Shown here: one piece after another, positions 54,159-64,000 of the stretch
Numbering within the stretch: the stretch's first letter is position 1
Layout: each line of letters begins with the position of its first letter
Assembly (NCBI RefSeq): GCF_021245735.1
Contig: NZ_JAJISB010000006.1
Span: forward strand, 62,001 to 126,000
DNA from: Brevibacillus daliensis
GTDB lineage: Bacteria; Bacillota; Bacilli; Brevibacillales; Brevibacillaceae
Direction: 5' to 3'
DNA length: 64,000 nt
Made by a program: the position numbers and the translations under genes
Notes under the pieces: model-generated
The model's database searches: none
Told to the model about the DNA's origin: nothing
Seen by the model: only the letters and a program-made list of their open reading frames with translations

Positions 54159-56240
54159 ATGGCTGACACTCTTGTTATCGTCGAGTCCCCGACGAAAGCA
54201 AAGACGATAGGAAAATATTTAGGCAGCAAATATACCGTGAAAGCTTCGATGGGCCATGTTCGTGATCTCCCAAAGAGTCAAATGGGAGTAAATGTTGAGG
54301 ACCATTTTGAACCTAAATACATAACCATTCGTGGTAAAGGTGACATTTTAAAAGGATTAAAAGATGCAGCAAAAAAAGCTAAAATTGTGTACCTCGCAGC
54401 TGACCCGGATCGCGAAGGGGAAGCAATTGCGTGGCACTTAGCACAATATTTAAATCTAGATCTATCTAAACCGATTCGTGTCGTTTTTAATGAGATAACG
54501 AAAGATGCCATCAAGGATGCTTTTAAGCACCCGAGGCATATTAATATGGATTTAGTACATGCACAACAGGCTAGAAGGATTTTGGATCGACTTGTAGGCT
54601 ATAATATCAGTCCAATCCTTTGGAAGAAAGTACGTAAGGGGCTTTCTGCTGGTCGCGTACAATCCGTTACGGTAAAATTGATTATCGATCGGGAAAAAGA
54701 AATTTCTGCATTTATCCCGGAAGAGTATTGGTCGATCACAACAACACTTCTCTCAGGAAAAAAACCACTGGAAGCTCGTTTTTATGGTATTAATAACGAG
54801 AAAGTGGAAATAAACTCAGAAGAAGAAGTGCAAAAGATTTTGCGAAAAATCAAGAAAGACGAATACCGAGTAGCAAAGGTGCAAAAGCGGGAACGGAAAA
54901 GAAACCCTGCCCCTGCTTTTATTACTAGCTCCATGCAACAGGAAGCTGCAAGAAAGCTCAACTTCCGTACTTCAAAAACGATGATGATCGCTCAGCAGCT
55001 TTATGAGGGTATCGATCTAGGTAAAAAAGAAGGTACTGTAGGTTTGATTACTTACATGCGTACAGATTCTACACGTGTCTCTCAAACAGCTCAGTTAGAA
55101 ACGAAAGATTATATCAATGAGCAATTCGGTGATGCATTTCTAATGAAGGAAGAAAGAGTTCCTGTCAAAAAAGAGAACACACAAGATGCTCACGAAGCCA
55201 TTCGCCCAACATCTATCTTGCGCACTCCTGATTCGTTGAAAGATAACCTGAGCAGAGATCAACTACGCCTTTATCGCCTGATTTGGGAGCGATTCCTTGC
55301 TAGCCAAATGGCATCTGCCATACTGGATACAATGAGCGTAGATATTGATAATAATGGAGTGGCCTTCCGTGCCAGTGGTTCAAAAGTGAAATTCCCTGGC
55401 TTTATGAAAGTGTATGTGGAAGGTAACGATGAGAACAAGAATGACGACGATAAACTATTACCACCGTTAGAAGAAGGTCAAGTACTGACGGAAGAGTCGA
55501 TGGAACCAAAGCAACACTTCACACAACCACCGCCTCGTTATACAGAGGCTAGAATGCTAAAGACGCTGGAGGAAAATGGGATTGGACGTCCATCTACATA
55601 CTCTCCAACTCTTGAGACGATTCAAAAACGCGGGTATGTAGCTTTGGAAGAAAAACGATTTGTACCTACAGAATTGGGTGAAATCGTAATTTCGTTAGTC
55701 GAGGAATTCTTCCCGGAGATTTTGGATGTAGAATTTACATCTGGAATGGAAGGCAATTTGGATAAGGTAGAAGATGGAATTGCTGACTGGGTTAATATCC
55801 TGGACTCCTTCTATGGCGGTTTTGCTGAAAGAGTAAAAGTTGCCGAAGAAGAAATGAAGGAAGTAGAGTTGAAACCTGAATACTCTGATGAACTCTGTGA
55901 AGAGTGTGGAAAACCACTCGTTTACAAACTGGGTCGATTCGGCAAATTCCTTGCTTGTTCCGGATTCCCAGAATGTCGTGTCACCAAGCCGATTGTGAAA
56001 CATATTGGAGTAGAATGTCCGCTATGTAAGGAAGGACAAATTGTAGAACGTAAGAGTAAGAAAAACCGAATTTTTTACGGATGCACCAATTATCCAACAT
56101 GTGAATTCTTATCGTGGGATAAGCCAATTGCCAGACCTTGTCCTAAGTGTTCACATATGTTAGTGGAGAAAAAACGTAAAAAACAAGGTGTTAATATCGT
56201 ATGTAGCAATTGTGATTATGAGGAAGAAGGCGATACCTGA
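54159..56240 (+). CDS. topA: DNA topoisomerase I
   Basis: This 693-aa type IA enzyme has a Toprim domain with [10 protein letters not shown] and [13 protein letters not shown], catalytic Tyr in [12 protein letters not shown] (about 300), and three C-terminal zinc ribbons (CEECGKP...C, CPLCKEG...C, CPKCSH...C). It relaxes negative supercoils. It is part of a topA-trmFO-xerC-hslVU-codY run as in B. subtilis. Confidence 0.97.
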   Translation: MADTLVIVESPTKAKTIGKYLGSKYTVKASMGHVRDLPKSQMGVNVEDHFEPKYITIRGKGDILKGLKDAAKKAKIVYLAADPDREGEAIAWHLAQYLNLDLSKPIRVVFNEITKDAIKDAFKHPRHINMDLVHAQQARRILDRLVGYNISPILWKKVRKGLSAGRVQSVTVKLIIDREKEISAFIPEEYWSITTTLLSGKKPLEARFYGINNEKVEINSEEEVQKILRKIKKDEYRVAKVQKRERKRNPAPAFITSSMQQEAARKLNFRTSKTMMIAQQLYEGIDLGKKEGTVGLITYMRTDSTRVSQTAQLETKDYINEQFGDAFLMKEERVPVKKENTQDAHEAIRPTSILRTPDSLKDNLSRDQLRLYRLIWERFLASQMASAILDTMSVDIDNNGVAFRASGSKVKFPGFMKVYVEGNDENKNDDDKLLPPLEEGQVLTEESMEPKQHFTQPPPRYTEARMLKTLEENGIGRPSTYSPTLETIQKRGYVALEEKRFVPTELGEIVISLVEEFFPEILDVEFTSGMEGNLDKVEDGIADWVNILDSFYGGFAERVKVAEEEMKEVELKPEYSDELCEECGKPLVYKLGRFGKFLACSGFPECRVTKPIVKHIGVECPLCKEGQIVERKSKKNRIFYGCTNYPTCEFLSWDKPIARPCPKCSHMLVEKKRKKQGVNIVCSNCDYEEEGDT

Positions 56241-56295
56241 TTCTCGGGTCCTTCCCTTCTCCTCTTTATTCCGTAAAAATAGTGAGGAGTTCACC

Positions 56296-57609
56296 ATGAC
56301 ACAACCATTCGTTACAGTGGTAGGAGCAGGGCTTGCTGGCAGTGAAGCTGCCTGGCAAATCGCCAATTCAGGTGTAGCTGTCAAATTGTATGAAATGAGA
56401 CCTGTAAAACAGACCCCTGCCCATCATACTGATAAATTCGCTGAACTAGTATGCAGTAACTCATTGCGTGCCAATTCGCTGACAAATGCAGTTGGGGTTT
56501 TAAAAGAAGAAATGCGACGGTTTAATTCCATTATCATGAAAGGCGCAGACGCATGCCAGGTTCCTGCAGGTGGTGCACTAGCAGTTGACCGTCATGAATT
56601 TGCTGATCATGTAACGAGTGCTGTTCGTAATCATCCGTTAATTGAAATTGTTAACGATGAGATTACCGAGATCCCGGATGGAATTGTCGTAATCGCTACA
56701 GGTCCTTTAACTTCCCCAGATCTTTCAGCGAAATTGAAAGAACTTACGGGAGAAGAATATCTATATTTTTATGATGCAGCTGCACCAATCATCGAAAAAG
56801 AATCGATTGACATGGAAAAAGTATTTGTAGCATCCCGCTATGATAAGGGAGAAGCTGCTTATTTGAACTGCCCAATGAATGAGGAAGAGTTCACACGTTT
56901 TTATGATGCACTCACAACTGCTGAGACTGTTCCCGTGAAGGAATTCGAGAAGGAAGTATTTTTTGAAGGCTGCATGCCGATAGAGGTTATGGCGTCACGC
57001 GGAAAACAGACAATGCTATATGGACCATTAAAACCAGTTGGGTTAACTGATCCTCGCACGGGTGAACAACCACATGCGGTCATTCAGCTTCGTCAGGATA
57101 ACAGTGCAGCCACTTTATATAATATCGTTGGATTCCAGACACATTTAAAATGGCCAGAACAAAAAAGAGTGTTTCAGTTGATTCCAGGTTTGGAGAACTG
57201 TGAGATTGTTCGTTACGGTGTCATGCATCGCAATACGTTTATTAATTCTCCTAGATTATTGAGCCCAACCTATCAGTATCGTGACCGTGATACCCTTTTC
57301 TTTGCTGGGCAAATGACAGGTGTAGAAGGTTATGTAGAATCAGCGGCTTCTGGCTTACTAGCAGGTCTTAATGCTGCTCGTCTAGCGAAAGGTGAAGAAT
57401 TACTTGTCCTTCCTCAAGAGACAGTTATGGGAAGTATGGCACATTATATAACCACAACCAGTGCGAAGCATTTTCAACCTATGAATGCCAATTTTGGTCT
57501 GCTGCCGAACTTGGATAAAAAAATACGGAATAAAAAAGAAAAAAACGAACACTTAGCTGAACGAGCATTGGATAGTATTCAGAATTTTACACATAATAGT
57601 CACAAATGA
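56296..57609 (+). CDS. trmFO: Methylenetetrahydrofolate-tRNA-(uracil-5-)-methyltransferase
   Basis: This 437-aa FAD protein begins [19 protein letters not shown] (dinucleotide-binding loop) and has the family segments YEMRPVK and [10 protein letters not shown]. It makes T54 (m5U) in the tRNA T-loop using methylene-THF and FADH2. The ATG at 56296 follows GAGGAG; the open frame extends back into topA. Confidence 0.96.
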   Translation: MTQPFVTVVGAGLAGSEAAWQIANSGVAVKLYEMRPVKQTPAHHTDKFAELVCSNSLRANSLTNAVGVLKEEMRRFNSIIMKGADACQVPAGGALAVDRHEFADHVTSAVRNHPLIEIVNDEITEIPDGIVVIATGPLTSPDLSAKLKELTGEEYLYFYDAAAPIIEKESIDMEKVFVASRYDKGEAAYLNCPMNEEEFTRFYDALTTAETVPVKEFEKEVFFEGCMPIEVMASRGKQTMLYGPLKPVGLTDPRTGEQPHAVIQLRQDNSAATLYNIVGFQTHLKWPEQKRVFQLIPGLENCEIVRYGVMHRNTFINSPRLLSPTYQYRDRDTLFFAGQMTGVEGYVESAASGLLAGLNAARLAKGEELLVLPQETVMGSMAHYITTTSAKHFQPMNANFGLLPNLDKKIRNKKEKNEHLAERALDSIQNFTHNSHK

Positions 57610-57670
57610 AGTTGAACCCTTTTATTGCCCTATGTTACTATATAGGTGATTTGGGAGGAGTACGTCTCAG

Positions 57671-58594
57671 ATGGACAATTCTGTTCAACTATCCAAATGG
57701 ATCACATCGTTCGTCCATTACCTGAAGGTAGAAAAGAACGCCTCTCCTTACACGCTGAAGCAATACGTAGCAGATATCAATGAATTTGTCGTATTTATGG
57801 AACAGCAACAAATCACAGAATTTGCTGCTGTTTCTTATTTACAAGGTCGTTCTTTTTTGGCATATCTGACCAAGAAGGGGTTATCACGTCGCAGTATGGG
57901 CAGGAAATTATCCAGTTTGAGGAGTTTTTACCGTTTTTTGATGAGAGAGTCCTATACGGAACAAAATCCTTTTCAAATGGTCACGACTCCGAAAGTGGAA
58001 AAAAAACTTCCGACTTTCATGTATCCACATGAAATGGAGGCATTGCTACATGTTGTTGATTTGGAAACACCATTGGGTCTTCGAGACAAATGCATTTTGG
58101 AATTACTATATGCCAGCGGAATGCGCGTTTCAGAATTGGTAACACTGAGTATAAGCGCAGTGGATCTTGAAAACGGAGTCGCATTGGTATTTGGTAAAGG
58201 TTCCAAAGAGCGTTATGTTCCACTTGGATCATATGCAGTTGCTGCTGTTAAACGCTATTTGAATGAAGGTCGATCAAGATTGTTGGCAGGACGTGAAGAG
58301 ACCGAGATGCTTCTGCTCAACTATCGAGGTTACCCGTTATCCGATCGAAGCGTGCGCCGAATTGTGGATAAATATTTGCCAAAAGCTGCGCTTCATCTGG
58401 GGATATCACCCCATACTTTTCGGCATACATTTGCTACACATTTATTGAATGGTGGGGCAGATTTACGAACAGTACAGGAGCTTCTTGGTCATGTTAACAT
58501 CTCCACAACGCAGATATACACACACATTACGAAAGAAAAGTTACGTGATGTTTATGATGAGGCACATCCGCGTGCAAATTTTCACAGGAGGTGA
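57671..58594 (+). CDS. xerC: Tyrosine recombinase XerC/CodV
   Basis: This 307-aa protein has an N-terminal core-binding domain (about 8-95) and a catalytic domain with R152, K176, H248, R251, H274 and nucleophile Y283. With XerD it resolves chromosome dimers at dif. In B. subtilis the equivalent gene is codV, first of the cod operon, which matches the order here. Its stop lies within the ribosome binding site region of hslV. Confidence 0.96.
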   Translation: MDNSVQLSKWITSFVHYLKVEKNASPYTLKQYVADINEFVVFMEQQQITEFAAVSYLQGRSFLAYLTKKGLSRRSMGRKLSSLRSFYRFLMRESYTEQNPFQMVTTPKVEKKLPTFMYPHEMEALLHVVDLETPLGLRDKCILELLYASGMRVSELVTLSISAVDLENGVALVFGKGSKERYVPLGSYAVAAVKRYLNEGRSRLLAGREETEMLLLNYRGYPLSDRSVRRIVDKYLPKAALHLGISPHTFRHTFATHLLNGGADLRTVQELLGHVNISTTQIYTHITKEKLRDVYDEAHPRANFHRR

Positions 58595-58601
58595 ACGACT
58601 T

Positions 58602-59153
58602 TTGGAACAATTCCATGCGACTACGATTTTTGCTATCCAACACAATGGAGAAGCAGCTATTGCGGGAGACGGGCAGGTTACATTTGGAAATAGCATGGTG
58701 ATGAAAAATGGTGCAAAAAAGGTAAGAAGGTTGTACCGTGGCGAGGTCATGGCTGGATTTGCCGGATCGGTAGCAGATGCCATCACACTGTTTGAGCTAT
58801 TTGAAGGCAAGCTGGAAGAGTACCATGGTAACTTGCAGAGAGCCGCAGTTGAATTAGCAAAAGATTGGCGTTCTGATAAGGTTTTACGAAGATTGGAAGC
58901 GATGATGCTTGTATGTAATAAAAAACATCTATTGCTCATCTCAGGTAATGGAGAAATCATTGAACCGGATGATGGAATACTTGCTATTGGATCTGGCGGG
59001 AGTTTTGCACTAGCAGCAGGGCGGGCGCTCAAGAACAATGCCCCACATCTTACTGCGCGGCAAATTGCAGAAGCAAGTCTTTTGACAGCCGCAGAAATTT
59101 GCGTGTTTACCAACACTAATTTGGTAATTGAAAACATGAAAATGGAAGTGTAA
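58602..59153 (+). CDS. hslV: HslV/ClpQ protease subunit
   Basis: This 183-aa Ntn-hydrolase begins (TTG start) [15 protein letters not shown] and has GDGQVTFG and [16 protein letters not shown]. The TTG at 58602 lies 8 nt after AGGAGGTG. B. subtilis ClpQ uses an N-terminal serine; here the residue after Met is Glu, and the first Thr pair is T7-T8, the position of Thr1 in enterobacterial HslV. Either processing exposes that Thr or the enzyme is unusual. It forms a complex with HslU. Confidence 0.93.
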   Translation: MEQFHATTIFAIQHNGEAAIAGDGQVTFGNSMVMKNGAKKVRRLYRGEVMAGFAGSVADAITLFELFEGKLEEYHGNLQRAAVELAKDWRSDKVLRRLEAMMLVCNKKHLLLISGNGEIIEPDDGILAIGSGGSFALAAGRALKNNAPHLTARQIAEASLLTAAEICVFTNTNLVIENMKMEV

Positions 59154-59166
59154 GGGAGAGATGTCC

Positions 59167-60558
59167 TTGAATAACTGGGAGCAATTAACCCCCCGCATGA
59201 TAGTAGAAAAATTGGATAAATACATTGTAGGGCAACAGCAAGCTAAACGTGCAATTGCTGTAGCACTCCGCAATAGATATAGACGAAGCAAATTGCCGGA
59301 AGGCATGAAGGATGACGTCATTCCAAAAAACATCCTGATGATTGGTCCAACTGGTGTCGGTAAAACGGAAATCGCCAGACGAATTGCTAAGCTAACCAAA
59401 GCGCCGTTTATAAAAGTTGAAGCTACGAAATATACGGAGGTTGGCTATGTAGGACGTGACGTTGAGTCCATGATTCGAGATTTGGTCGAATCTTCCATTC
59501 GCATCGTTAAAAACGAGAAGACAGAAGCAGTTAAAGAAAAAGCTGAAAAAAATGCTGAAGAGGCTATCGTTCAGCTGCTCGTTCCATCGAAGAAAGCGCA
59601 GAATAACTACAAGAATCCTTTTGAGATGCTATTTTCCAATCAACAACAGACACCACAACCAGAACCGGAAGATCAATCTCTGGAACAACAACGCAGACAA
59701 GTTTCGTGGCAACTTGCATCAGGACAACTCGAAGAGCAAATTATAGAGATAGAGGTTGAAGATCAATCGCCTACTATGTTTGATATGCTTCAAATACCTG
59801 GAGCAGAGTCTATGGGCAACCAGATGCAGGATATGCTTGGAAGCTTGATGCCAAAGCGTACAAAGAACCGCAAGCTTACCGTTAAGGAAGCACGAAAGAT
59901 CCTGACTCAACAAGAAGCACAGAAATTGGTTGATATGGATGAAGTGATTCAAGAGTCAATCATGCGTGCTGAGCAATTTGGTATCGTATTTATTGATGAA
60001 ATCGATAAAATTGCGGGCAAAGATAGTAGAGGACCAGATGTATCCCGAGAAGGTGTTCAAAGGGATATTTTGCCAATTGTGGAAGGTTCTACAATTATGA
60101 CGAAATATGGACCTGTAAAAACAGATTACATGTTGTTTATTGCAGCAGGTGCTTTTCATGTAGCGAAACCATCTGATCTGATACCGGAATTGCAAGGTAG
60201 ATTCCCAATTCGTGTGGAGTTAACCAATTTACAAATCCAGGATTTTGTACGGATTCTAACTGAACCTAAAAATGCGTTGTTAACACAATACATTGCACTT
60301 TTGGAAACGGAAGGAATTAAAATCGAGTTTAGTGAAGAAGCTATATATGAGATAGCACGATTGGCAGCAGAGGTGAATCAATCAACAGATAATATTGGAG
60401 CGCGCAGATTGCATACCATTTTGGAGAAGTTGCTTGAGGAATTATCGTTTGAAGCACCAGATATTCACTTAGGTGTGATACAAATCACTCCCCAATACGT
60501 GCATGAGAAGTTAAATAGTATTGTACAGAATCGTGACTTAAGTCAATACATTTTATAA
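59167..60558 (+). CDS. hslU: HslU/ClpY ATPase subunit
   Basis: This 463-aa AAA+ unfoldase has [17 protein letters not shown] at the start, Walker [10 protein letters not shown], the family I domain (about 110-240, Gln/Glu-rich) and Walker [11 protein letters not shown]. The C-terminus is SQYIL, which inserts into HslV. The TTG at 59167 is preferred (8 nt from AAGGGAG) over the ATG at 59161 (2 nt). Confidence 0.95.
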   Translation: MNNWEQLTPRMIVEKLDKYIVGQQQAKRAIAVALRNRYRRSKLPEGMKDDVIPKNILMIGPTGVGKTEIARRIAKLTKAPFIKVEATKYTEVGYVGRDVESMIRDLVESSIRIVKNEKTEAVKEKAEKNAEEAIVQLLVPSKKAQNNYKNPFEMLFSNQQQTPQPEPEDQSLEQQRRQVSWQLASGQLEEQIIEIEVEDQSPTMFDMLQIPGAESMGNQMQDMLGSLMPKRTKNRKLTVKEARKILTQQEAQKLVDMDEVIQESIMRAEQFGIVFIDEIDKIAGKDSRGPDVSREGVQRDILPIVEGSTIMTKYGPVKTDYMLFIAAGAFHVAKPSDLIPELQGRFPIRVELTNLQIQDFVRILTEPKNALLTQYIALLETEGIKIEFSEEAIYEIARLAAEVNQSTDNIGARRLHTILEKLLEELSFEAPDIHLGVIQITPQYVHEKLNSIVQNRDLSQYIL

Positions 60559-60618
60559 AAAGAAAAAAATAAGAGATTGATGATCGATTTGTGAGAAGAT
60601 GTCAGGAGGAAACTAAAA

Positions 60619-61398
60619 ATGGATTTATTAGCAAAAACAAGACGAATTAACCGTATGTTACAAAAATCAGCGGGTCATGCCGTTAACTTTAATGAGATGG
60701 CGAATGTACTAAGCGATGTAATCGACGCCAATATTTTTGTACTAAGCAGAAAAGGTAAATTGCTTGGCTATGCAATTGCCCAAGAGATTGACAATGATCG
60801 TATCCGTAAAATGCTGGAGGAGCGCCGCTTCCCAGAAGAATATAGCAACGGTTTGTTAAAAGTTGAAGAAACATCTGCAAACCTGGATGTAAACAGCCCA
60901 CACTCTGCTTTCCCTAGTGAAATGAAAGAAGTGTTCCGCACTGGTTACACTACCATCGTGCCAATCATGGGTGGCGGAGATCGTCTAGGTACATTGATCT
61001 TGGCTCGTGTGAACAATGAGTTTGTTGATGGTGACCTATTGCTGGCAGAAGTTGGAGCGACTGTAGTTGGTATGGAAATTCTGCGTGAGCGTGCAGAAGC
61101 TATTGAAGAAGAAGCTCGCAGTAAAGCAGTCGTACAAATGGCAATTGGATCCCTGTCTTACAGTGAGTTGGAAGCAGTAGAACATATCTTCCAAGAGCTA
61201 GATGGGAAAGAAGGCCTACTTGTAGCGTCGAAAATTGCCGATCGAGTAGGAATCACACGTTCGGTAATTGTAAATGCTCTTCGTAAATTGGAGAGTGCAG
61301 GTGTAATCGAATCTCGTTCACTTGGAATGAAAGGTACTTTCATTAAAGTCCTAAACGAGAAATTAACGCCTGAGTTAGAAAAATTAAAAACTCCATAA
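60619..61398 (+). CDS. codY: GTP- and branched-chain amino acid-sensing regulator CodY
   Basis: This 259-aa protein has an N-terminal GAF domain (about 1-155) and a C-terminal winged HTH (about 180-250; [25 protein letters not shown] pattern). It represses stationary-phase genes when GTP and branched-chain amino acids are high. AGGAGG precedes the ATG. Last gene of the xerC-hslVU-codY run. Confidence 0.97.
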   Translation: MDLLAKTRRINRMLQKSAGHAVNFNEMANVLSDVIDANIFVLSRKGKLLGYAIAQEIDNDRIRKMLEERRFPEEYSNGLLKVEETSANLDVNSPHSAFPSEMKEVFRTGYTTIVPIMGGGDRLGTLILARVNNEFVDGDLLLAEVGATVVGMEILRERAEAIEEEARSKAVVQMAIGSLSYSELEAVEHIFQELDGKEGLLVASKIADRVGITRSVIVNALRKLESAGVIESRSLGMKGTFIKVLNEKLTPELEKLKTP

Positions 61399-61433
61399 GA
61401 AACGATAAAGCTTGTATTAAAAGCTTTTTAAGA

Positions 61434-61472
61434 AAGGAAAGGGAGGTCTTAGGACCTCCCTTTCCATTTTTC
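61434..61472 (+). terminator. Intrinsic terminator of codY
   Basis: GGAAAGGGAGGTC and GACCTCCCTTTCC form a perfect 13-bp stem with a 4-nt loop, followed by ATTTTT. Confidence 0.95.
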
Positions 61473-61612
61473 TCTATAAATAGTCAAAATCTACATAGTT
61501 CATTTGTATTATTCACATTGTTAATAAGAAATTATCATTTTATGAATATGATAAAAAAGCATTATCTGAAACAGGGATTTTAACCTAATTGAGACTTTTG
61601 TAACATTTTTCC

Positions 61613-61641
61613 TAGACCTATTAAGATAGGGCTTTTATAGT
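61613..61641 (+). promoter_or_regulatory. Possible fla/che operon promoter
   Basis: TAGACC (61613-61618) and TATAGT (61636-61641) are separated by 17 bp. No sigma-D-like TAAA...GCCGATAT was seen. The rest of 61473-61739 is AT-rich with nothing else noted. Confidence 0.35.
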
Positions 61642-61739
61642 AGAATAACGCATGGTATTATAGGAACGTATTCATTGTCGAACAAAATAGAATTTAGGGA
61701 AAATATGTCATTACTAGGAAAAAAGGAGGGGAGAGCAGA

Positions 61740-62150
61740 GTGATTCAAACCAAACAGTTACAGATGATGGAAAGATCGTTGGATGCAGCTATGGCAAGGC
61801 AAAAGGTAACTTCAAATAATATTGCAAATGTAGATACGCCCGAATTCAAGAGTAAACAGGTCGTGTTTGAAGGTATGCTGCTTGAAGCTCTAGAGGGAAA
61901 AACTGGTCAATTGGATGCATACCAGACGAACCAAAAGCATATACCATTTGTCTCAGGACTCGGGACTATCCCTCATGCCCGTATAGTAAGTAACAATCAG
62001 ACAGCTATTCAAAATAACGGTAACAACGTAGACGTTGAGTACGAAATGAGCCAACAAGCCAAAAATACCATCTGGTACAATGGTCTGGTTCAAATGACTA
62101 ATGGGTATTTTACAAAGATGAAGAGTGTTATCAATGGCGGGGGGAATTAG
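61740..62150 (+). CDS. flgB: Flagellar basal-body rod protein FlgB
   Basis: This 136-aa protein has the rod N-terminus with SNNIANVDTPEFKSK and ends with a helical C-terminal segment. It forms the proximal rod. GTG start with AGGAGG at 10 nt. First gene of the flagellar operon; flgC follows after 7 nt. Confidence 0.94.
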   Translation: MIQTKQLQMMERSLDAAMARQKVTSNNIANVDTPEFKSKQVVFEGMLLEALEGKTGQLDAYQTNQKHIPFVSGLGTIPHARIVSNNQTAIQNNGNNVDVEYEMSQQAKNTIWYNGLVQMTNGYFTKMKSVINGGGN

Positions 62151-62157
62151 GTAGATT

Positions 62158-62619
62158 ATGAATCTATTCCGAGGATTTGATAGTAGTGCTTCTGCCTTAA
62201 CAGCAAATCGCTTCAGGCTCGACGTTATTGCATCTAACATTGCTAATGCAAATGTAACAAGAGCAAATAATGTAGATGGTGCTTGGCAACCGTACAAGCG
62301 TAAAATGGTGGAATTGTCTCCGAGAAGTGGAGATTCTTTTGACACATTGCTAGAAGCAGCTATAGGAAACGTAGCAGGAAAGCAACAAAATGGTGTTCGA
62401 GTTTCTTCGATTAAAGAAGATTCAACACCATTTAAACGTGTGTATAACCCTGATCATCCCGACTCCGATCAGGAAGGCTATGTATTAATGCCAAATGTTG
62501 ATTTAACACGTGAGTTTGTAGATCTAATTTCAGCTTCCAGAGCCTATGAAGCAAACGTGACGGTGCTAAATGCTACAAAAGCTATGATGCAAAAGGCTTT
62601 TGAAATTAACGGAAAATAA
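62158..62619 (+). CDS. flgC: Flagellar basal-body rod protein FlgC
   Basis: This 153-aa protein has ASNIANANVTRANN near the start and SASRAYEANVTVLNATKAMM at the end, both rod-family features. fliE starts 13 nt after its stop. Confidence 0.95.
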   Translation: MNLFRGFDSSASALTANRFRLDVIASNIANANVTRANNVDGAWQPYKRKMVELSPRSGDSFDTLLEAAIGNVAGKQQNGVRVSSIKEDSTPFKRVYNPDHPDSDQEGYVLMPNVDLTREFVDLISASRAYEANVTVLNATKAMMQKAFEINGK

Positions 62620-62632
62620 GGGGGAGCGCAAG

Positions 62633-62932
62633 ATGGAAATTAGTGGTTTAGGTTCTGTTATGAATACGCCTTCAACACAATTGGAACAGACCGCTTCTCC
62701 TGCTGAAGTAGCTCGTTCATTTTCAGAATTTATGACGAATGCATTGGAAAAGGTCGATCAAGCTCAGGTGGAATCATCTCAGTTGAATCAAAAGTATATG
62801 GCAGGTGAGATAACAGATATTCACAATGTTATGATATCCAGCCAAAAAGCAGCGGTCATGCTTCAAATGACGATGGAAGTTCGAAATAAGGCTGTAGAAG
62901 CTTATCAAGAAATAATGCGGATGCAGGTGTAA
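62633..62932 (+). CDS. fliE: Flagellar hook-basal body protein FliE
   Basis: This 99-aa helical protein ends TMEVRNKAVEAYQEIMRMQV, typical FliE. It links the MS ring and rod. The ATG at 62633 follows AAGGGGGAG; the longer frame from 62600 overlaps flgC and is not used. Confidence 0.94.
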   Translation: MEISGLGSVMNTPSTQLEQTASPAEVARSFSEFMTNALEKVDQAQVESSQLNQKYMAGEITDIHNVMISSQKAAVMLQMTMEVRNKAVEAYQEIMRMQV

Positions 62933-62969
62933 GATTTCATAGGGTTAGTAGCTCTTGTAGAGGTGAATC

Positions 62970-64000
62970 ATGAACGAAAGATTATTGCTATATCGAGACA
63001 AAGTAAAAACCATGTGGGAAAAGCTCTCCAAAAAACAAAAAATGTTGTTTGGTGCATCCGTACTGTTTCTGATAATCTCGCTGGCGCTCTACCTGTATAT
63101 TGCTTCGCGCCCGGTCTATGTAAACTTGTATGACCAGTTAAGTCAGAAAGAAGTCGGCGTGATCCGTGAAGAGCTGGAGGCACGTAAAATTGACTACCGC
63201 ATCACAGGAAATGGAACAGGTATACAGGTTCCAGAAGTTGTTGCACAGGAAGTAGTCGTTGATTTAGCAGCAATGGGATTGCCAAAAGATGCAGGCATCA
63301 GTTCTGATATCTTCACAGGAAGCATGTTTGGTATGACAGATCGACAATTCGAAGTTATGCAAAAGGATGCCCTGCAACAGGAAATCAGAAATATACTTAA
63401 AAAAGTTGAAGGAGTCAGAGATGCAGAAGTTATTTTAACCATGCCAGAAGATACGCTCTTCGTCTCCGATCCGAATGAAAAAGCTACCGCATCCGTAATG
63501 GTAATTACGGAAATGGGTACAGATCTTACTGATAAACAAATTAAGTCCTTATATTATATTGTGTCACGATCAGTAAAGAATTTGCCACTCGAAAATATTA
63601 CCATTTCAAATCAGAATTCTAATCTACTAGAAATGAAAGATGAAGATGACGGTACATCACTAACTTCATTTGAACAACAGGAAAAAATTCGCCAAGAAGT
63701 TGAAAAGAAAATCCAACTTAACCTGCAAAACATGCTCTCAACTATTATGGGACGTGACAAAGTAATCGTACATACTATGGTGAAAATGAACTTTGACAAG
63801 GTTAACCGTGTCGAAAACATGGTTCAACCTGTTGTAGATGATGAGGGCATTATTATAAGTTCTCAACAATTATCCAAAACATACTCTGGCACAGGAGCTA
63901 CTCCGCCTGGTGGTATTGGTGGAACTGGTGATAATCAGGTTCCAAGTATGCAGTCAGCGGATGGCCAAGGTGGTAACAGTGAATACGAAGAGCTTACCAA
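62970..64000 (+). CDS. fliF: Flagellar MS-ring protein FliF (5' part, runs off the window)
   Basis: 343 codons are visible. A membrane helix (about 28-47) follows a basic N-terminus (MNERLLLYRDKVKTMWEKL), then ring-building motifs with VYVNLYDQLSQKEVGVIREEL and VPEVVAQEVVVDLAAMGLP, then GMTDRQFEVMQKDALQQE. It forms the MS ring in the membrane. AGGTG precedes the ATG. The first of these domains resembles the mini protein at 47905-48201. Confidence 0.96.
   Translation, partial: MNERLLLYRDKVKTMWEKLSKKQKMLFGASVLFLIISLALYLYIASRPVYVNLYDQLSQKEVGVIREELEARKIDYRITGNGTGIQVPEVVAQEVVVDLAAMGLPKDAGISSDIFTGSMFGMTDRQFEVMQKDALQQEIRNILKKVEGVRDAEVILTMPEDTLFVSDPNEKATASVMVITEMGTDLTDKQIKSLYYIVSRSVKNLPLENITISNQNSNLLEMKDEDDGTSLTSFEQQEKIRQEVEKKIQLNLQNMLSTIMGRDKVIVHTMVKMNFDKVNRVENMVQPVVDDEGIIISSQQLSKTYSGTGATPPGGIGGTGDNQVPSMQSADGQGGNSEYEELT

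Overview
The window reads as chromosome from a low-to-medium GC, endospore-forming, flagellated Firmicute. Gene order and protein sequences fit the family Paenibacillaceae, most likely Brevibacillus (an inference from synteny and resemblance; no search was run). Support comes from the ylbJ-ylbK-ylbL-tmcAL block, the fapR-plsX-fab-rnc-smc-ftsY-ffh block, an AbrB with upstream Spo0A-like boxes, CodY next to ClpQY (HslVU), and the start of a fla/che operon.

Layout. 1-3.2 kb: tail of a response regulator, a membrane diguanylate cyclase, and a Pit phosphate transporter operon with a Pho-box-like array. 3.2-11.4 kb: lgt, then a dispersed bacterial NHEJ set (LigD-type polymerase, ATP-dependent ligase, Ku) interleaved with a PNPOx-fold gene, a divergent MocR regulator and a large FG-GAP-like protein. 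Upstream of ku lie a 47-aa gene and a candidate structured RNA. 11.8-18.4 kb: rsmD, coaD, ylbJ, ylbK, ylbL, tmcAL, DUF177 and rpmF. 18.4-19.1 kb: a gene-free stretch with three hairpin-rich repeats. 19.1-41.5 kb: one long co-directional region for lipid synthesis (FapR operator present), RNase III, chromosome condensation (Smc), SRP (FtsY, YlxM, Ffh), ribosome and tRNA maturation (rpsP, khpA, rimM, trmD, rplS, rbgA), signal peptidase, RNase HII, and two flagellar-export-like orphans (YlqG/YlqH type). 41.8-50.5 kb is the most accessory part: abrB, comM, a decayed IS200/IS605 element inside an SRPBCC gene remnant, an ABC-F ATPase, a propeller gene remnant, a FliF/YscJ-like mini membrane protein, an AlbA_2 protein and a lipoprotein. 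50.7-61.4 kb: sucCD, dprA, topA, trmFO, xerC, hslVU and codY. 61.7 kb to the end: flgB, flgC, fliE and the 5' part of fliF.

Most genes are standard housekeeping genes. The less explained material is non-coding: a hairpin that both resembles a terminator and occludes the ku ribosome binding site, a ~200-nt candidate RNA, two dispersed hairpin repeat families (one with compensatory stem changes between copies), two ~208-bp inverted repeats, and several leader-like structures. Several starts were moved from the longest open frame to the codon with a well-placed ribosome binding site; each case is stated in its entry.
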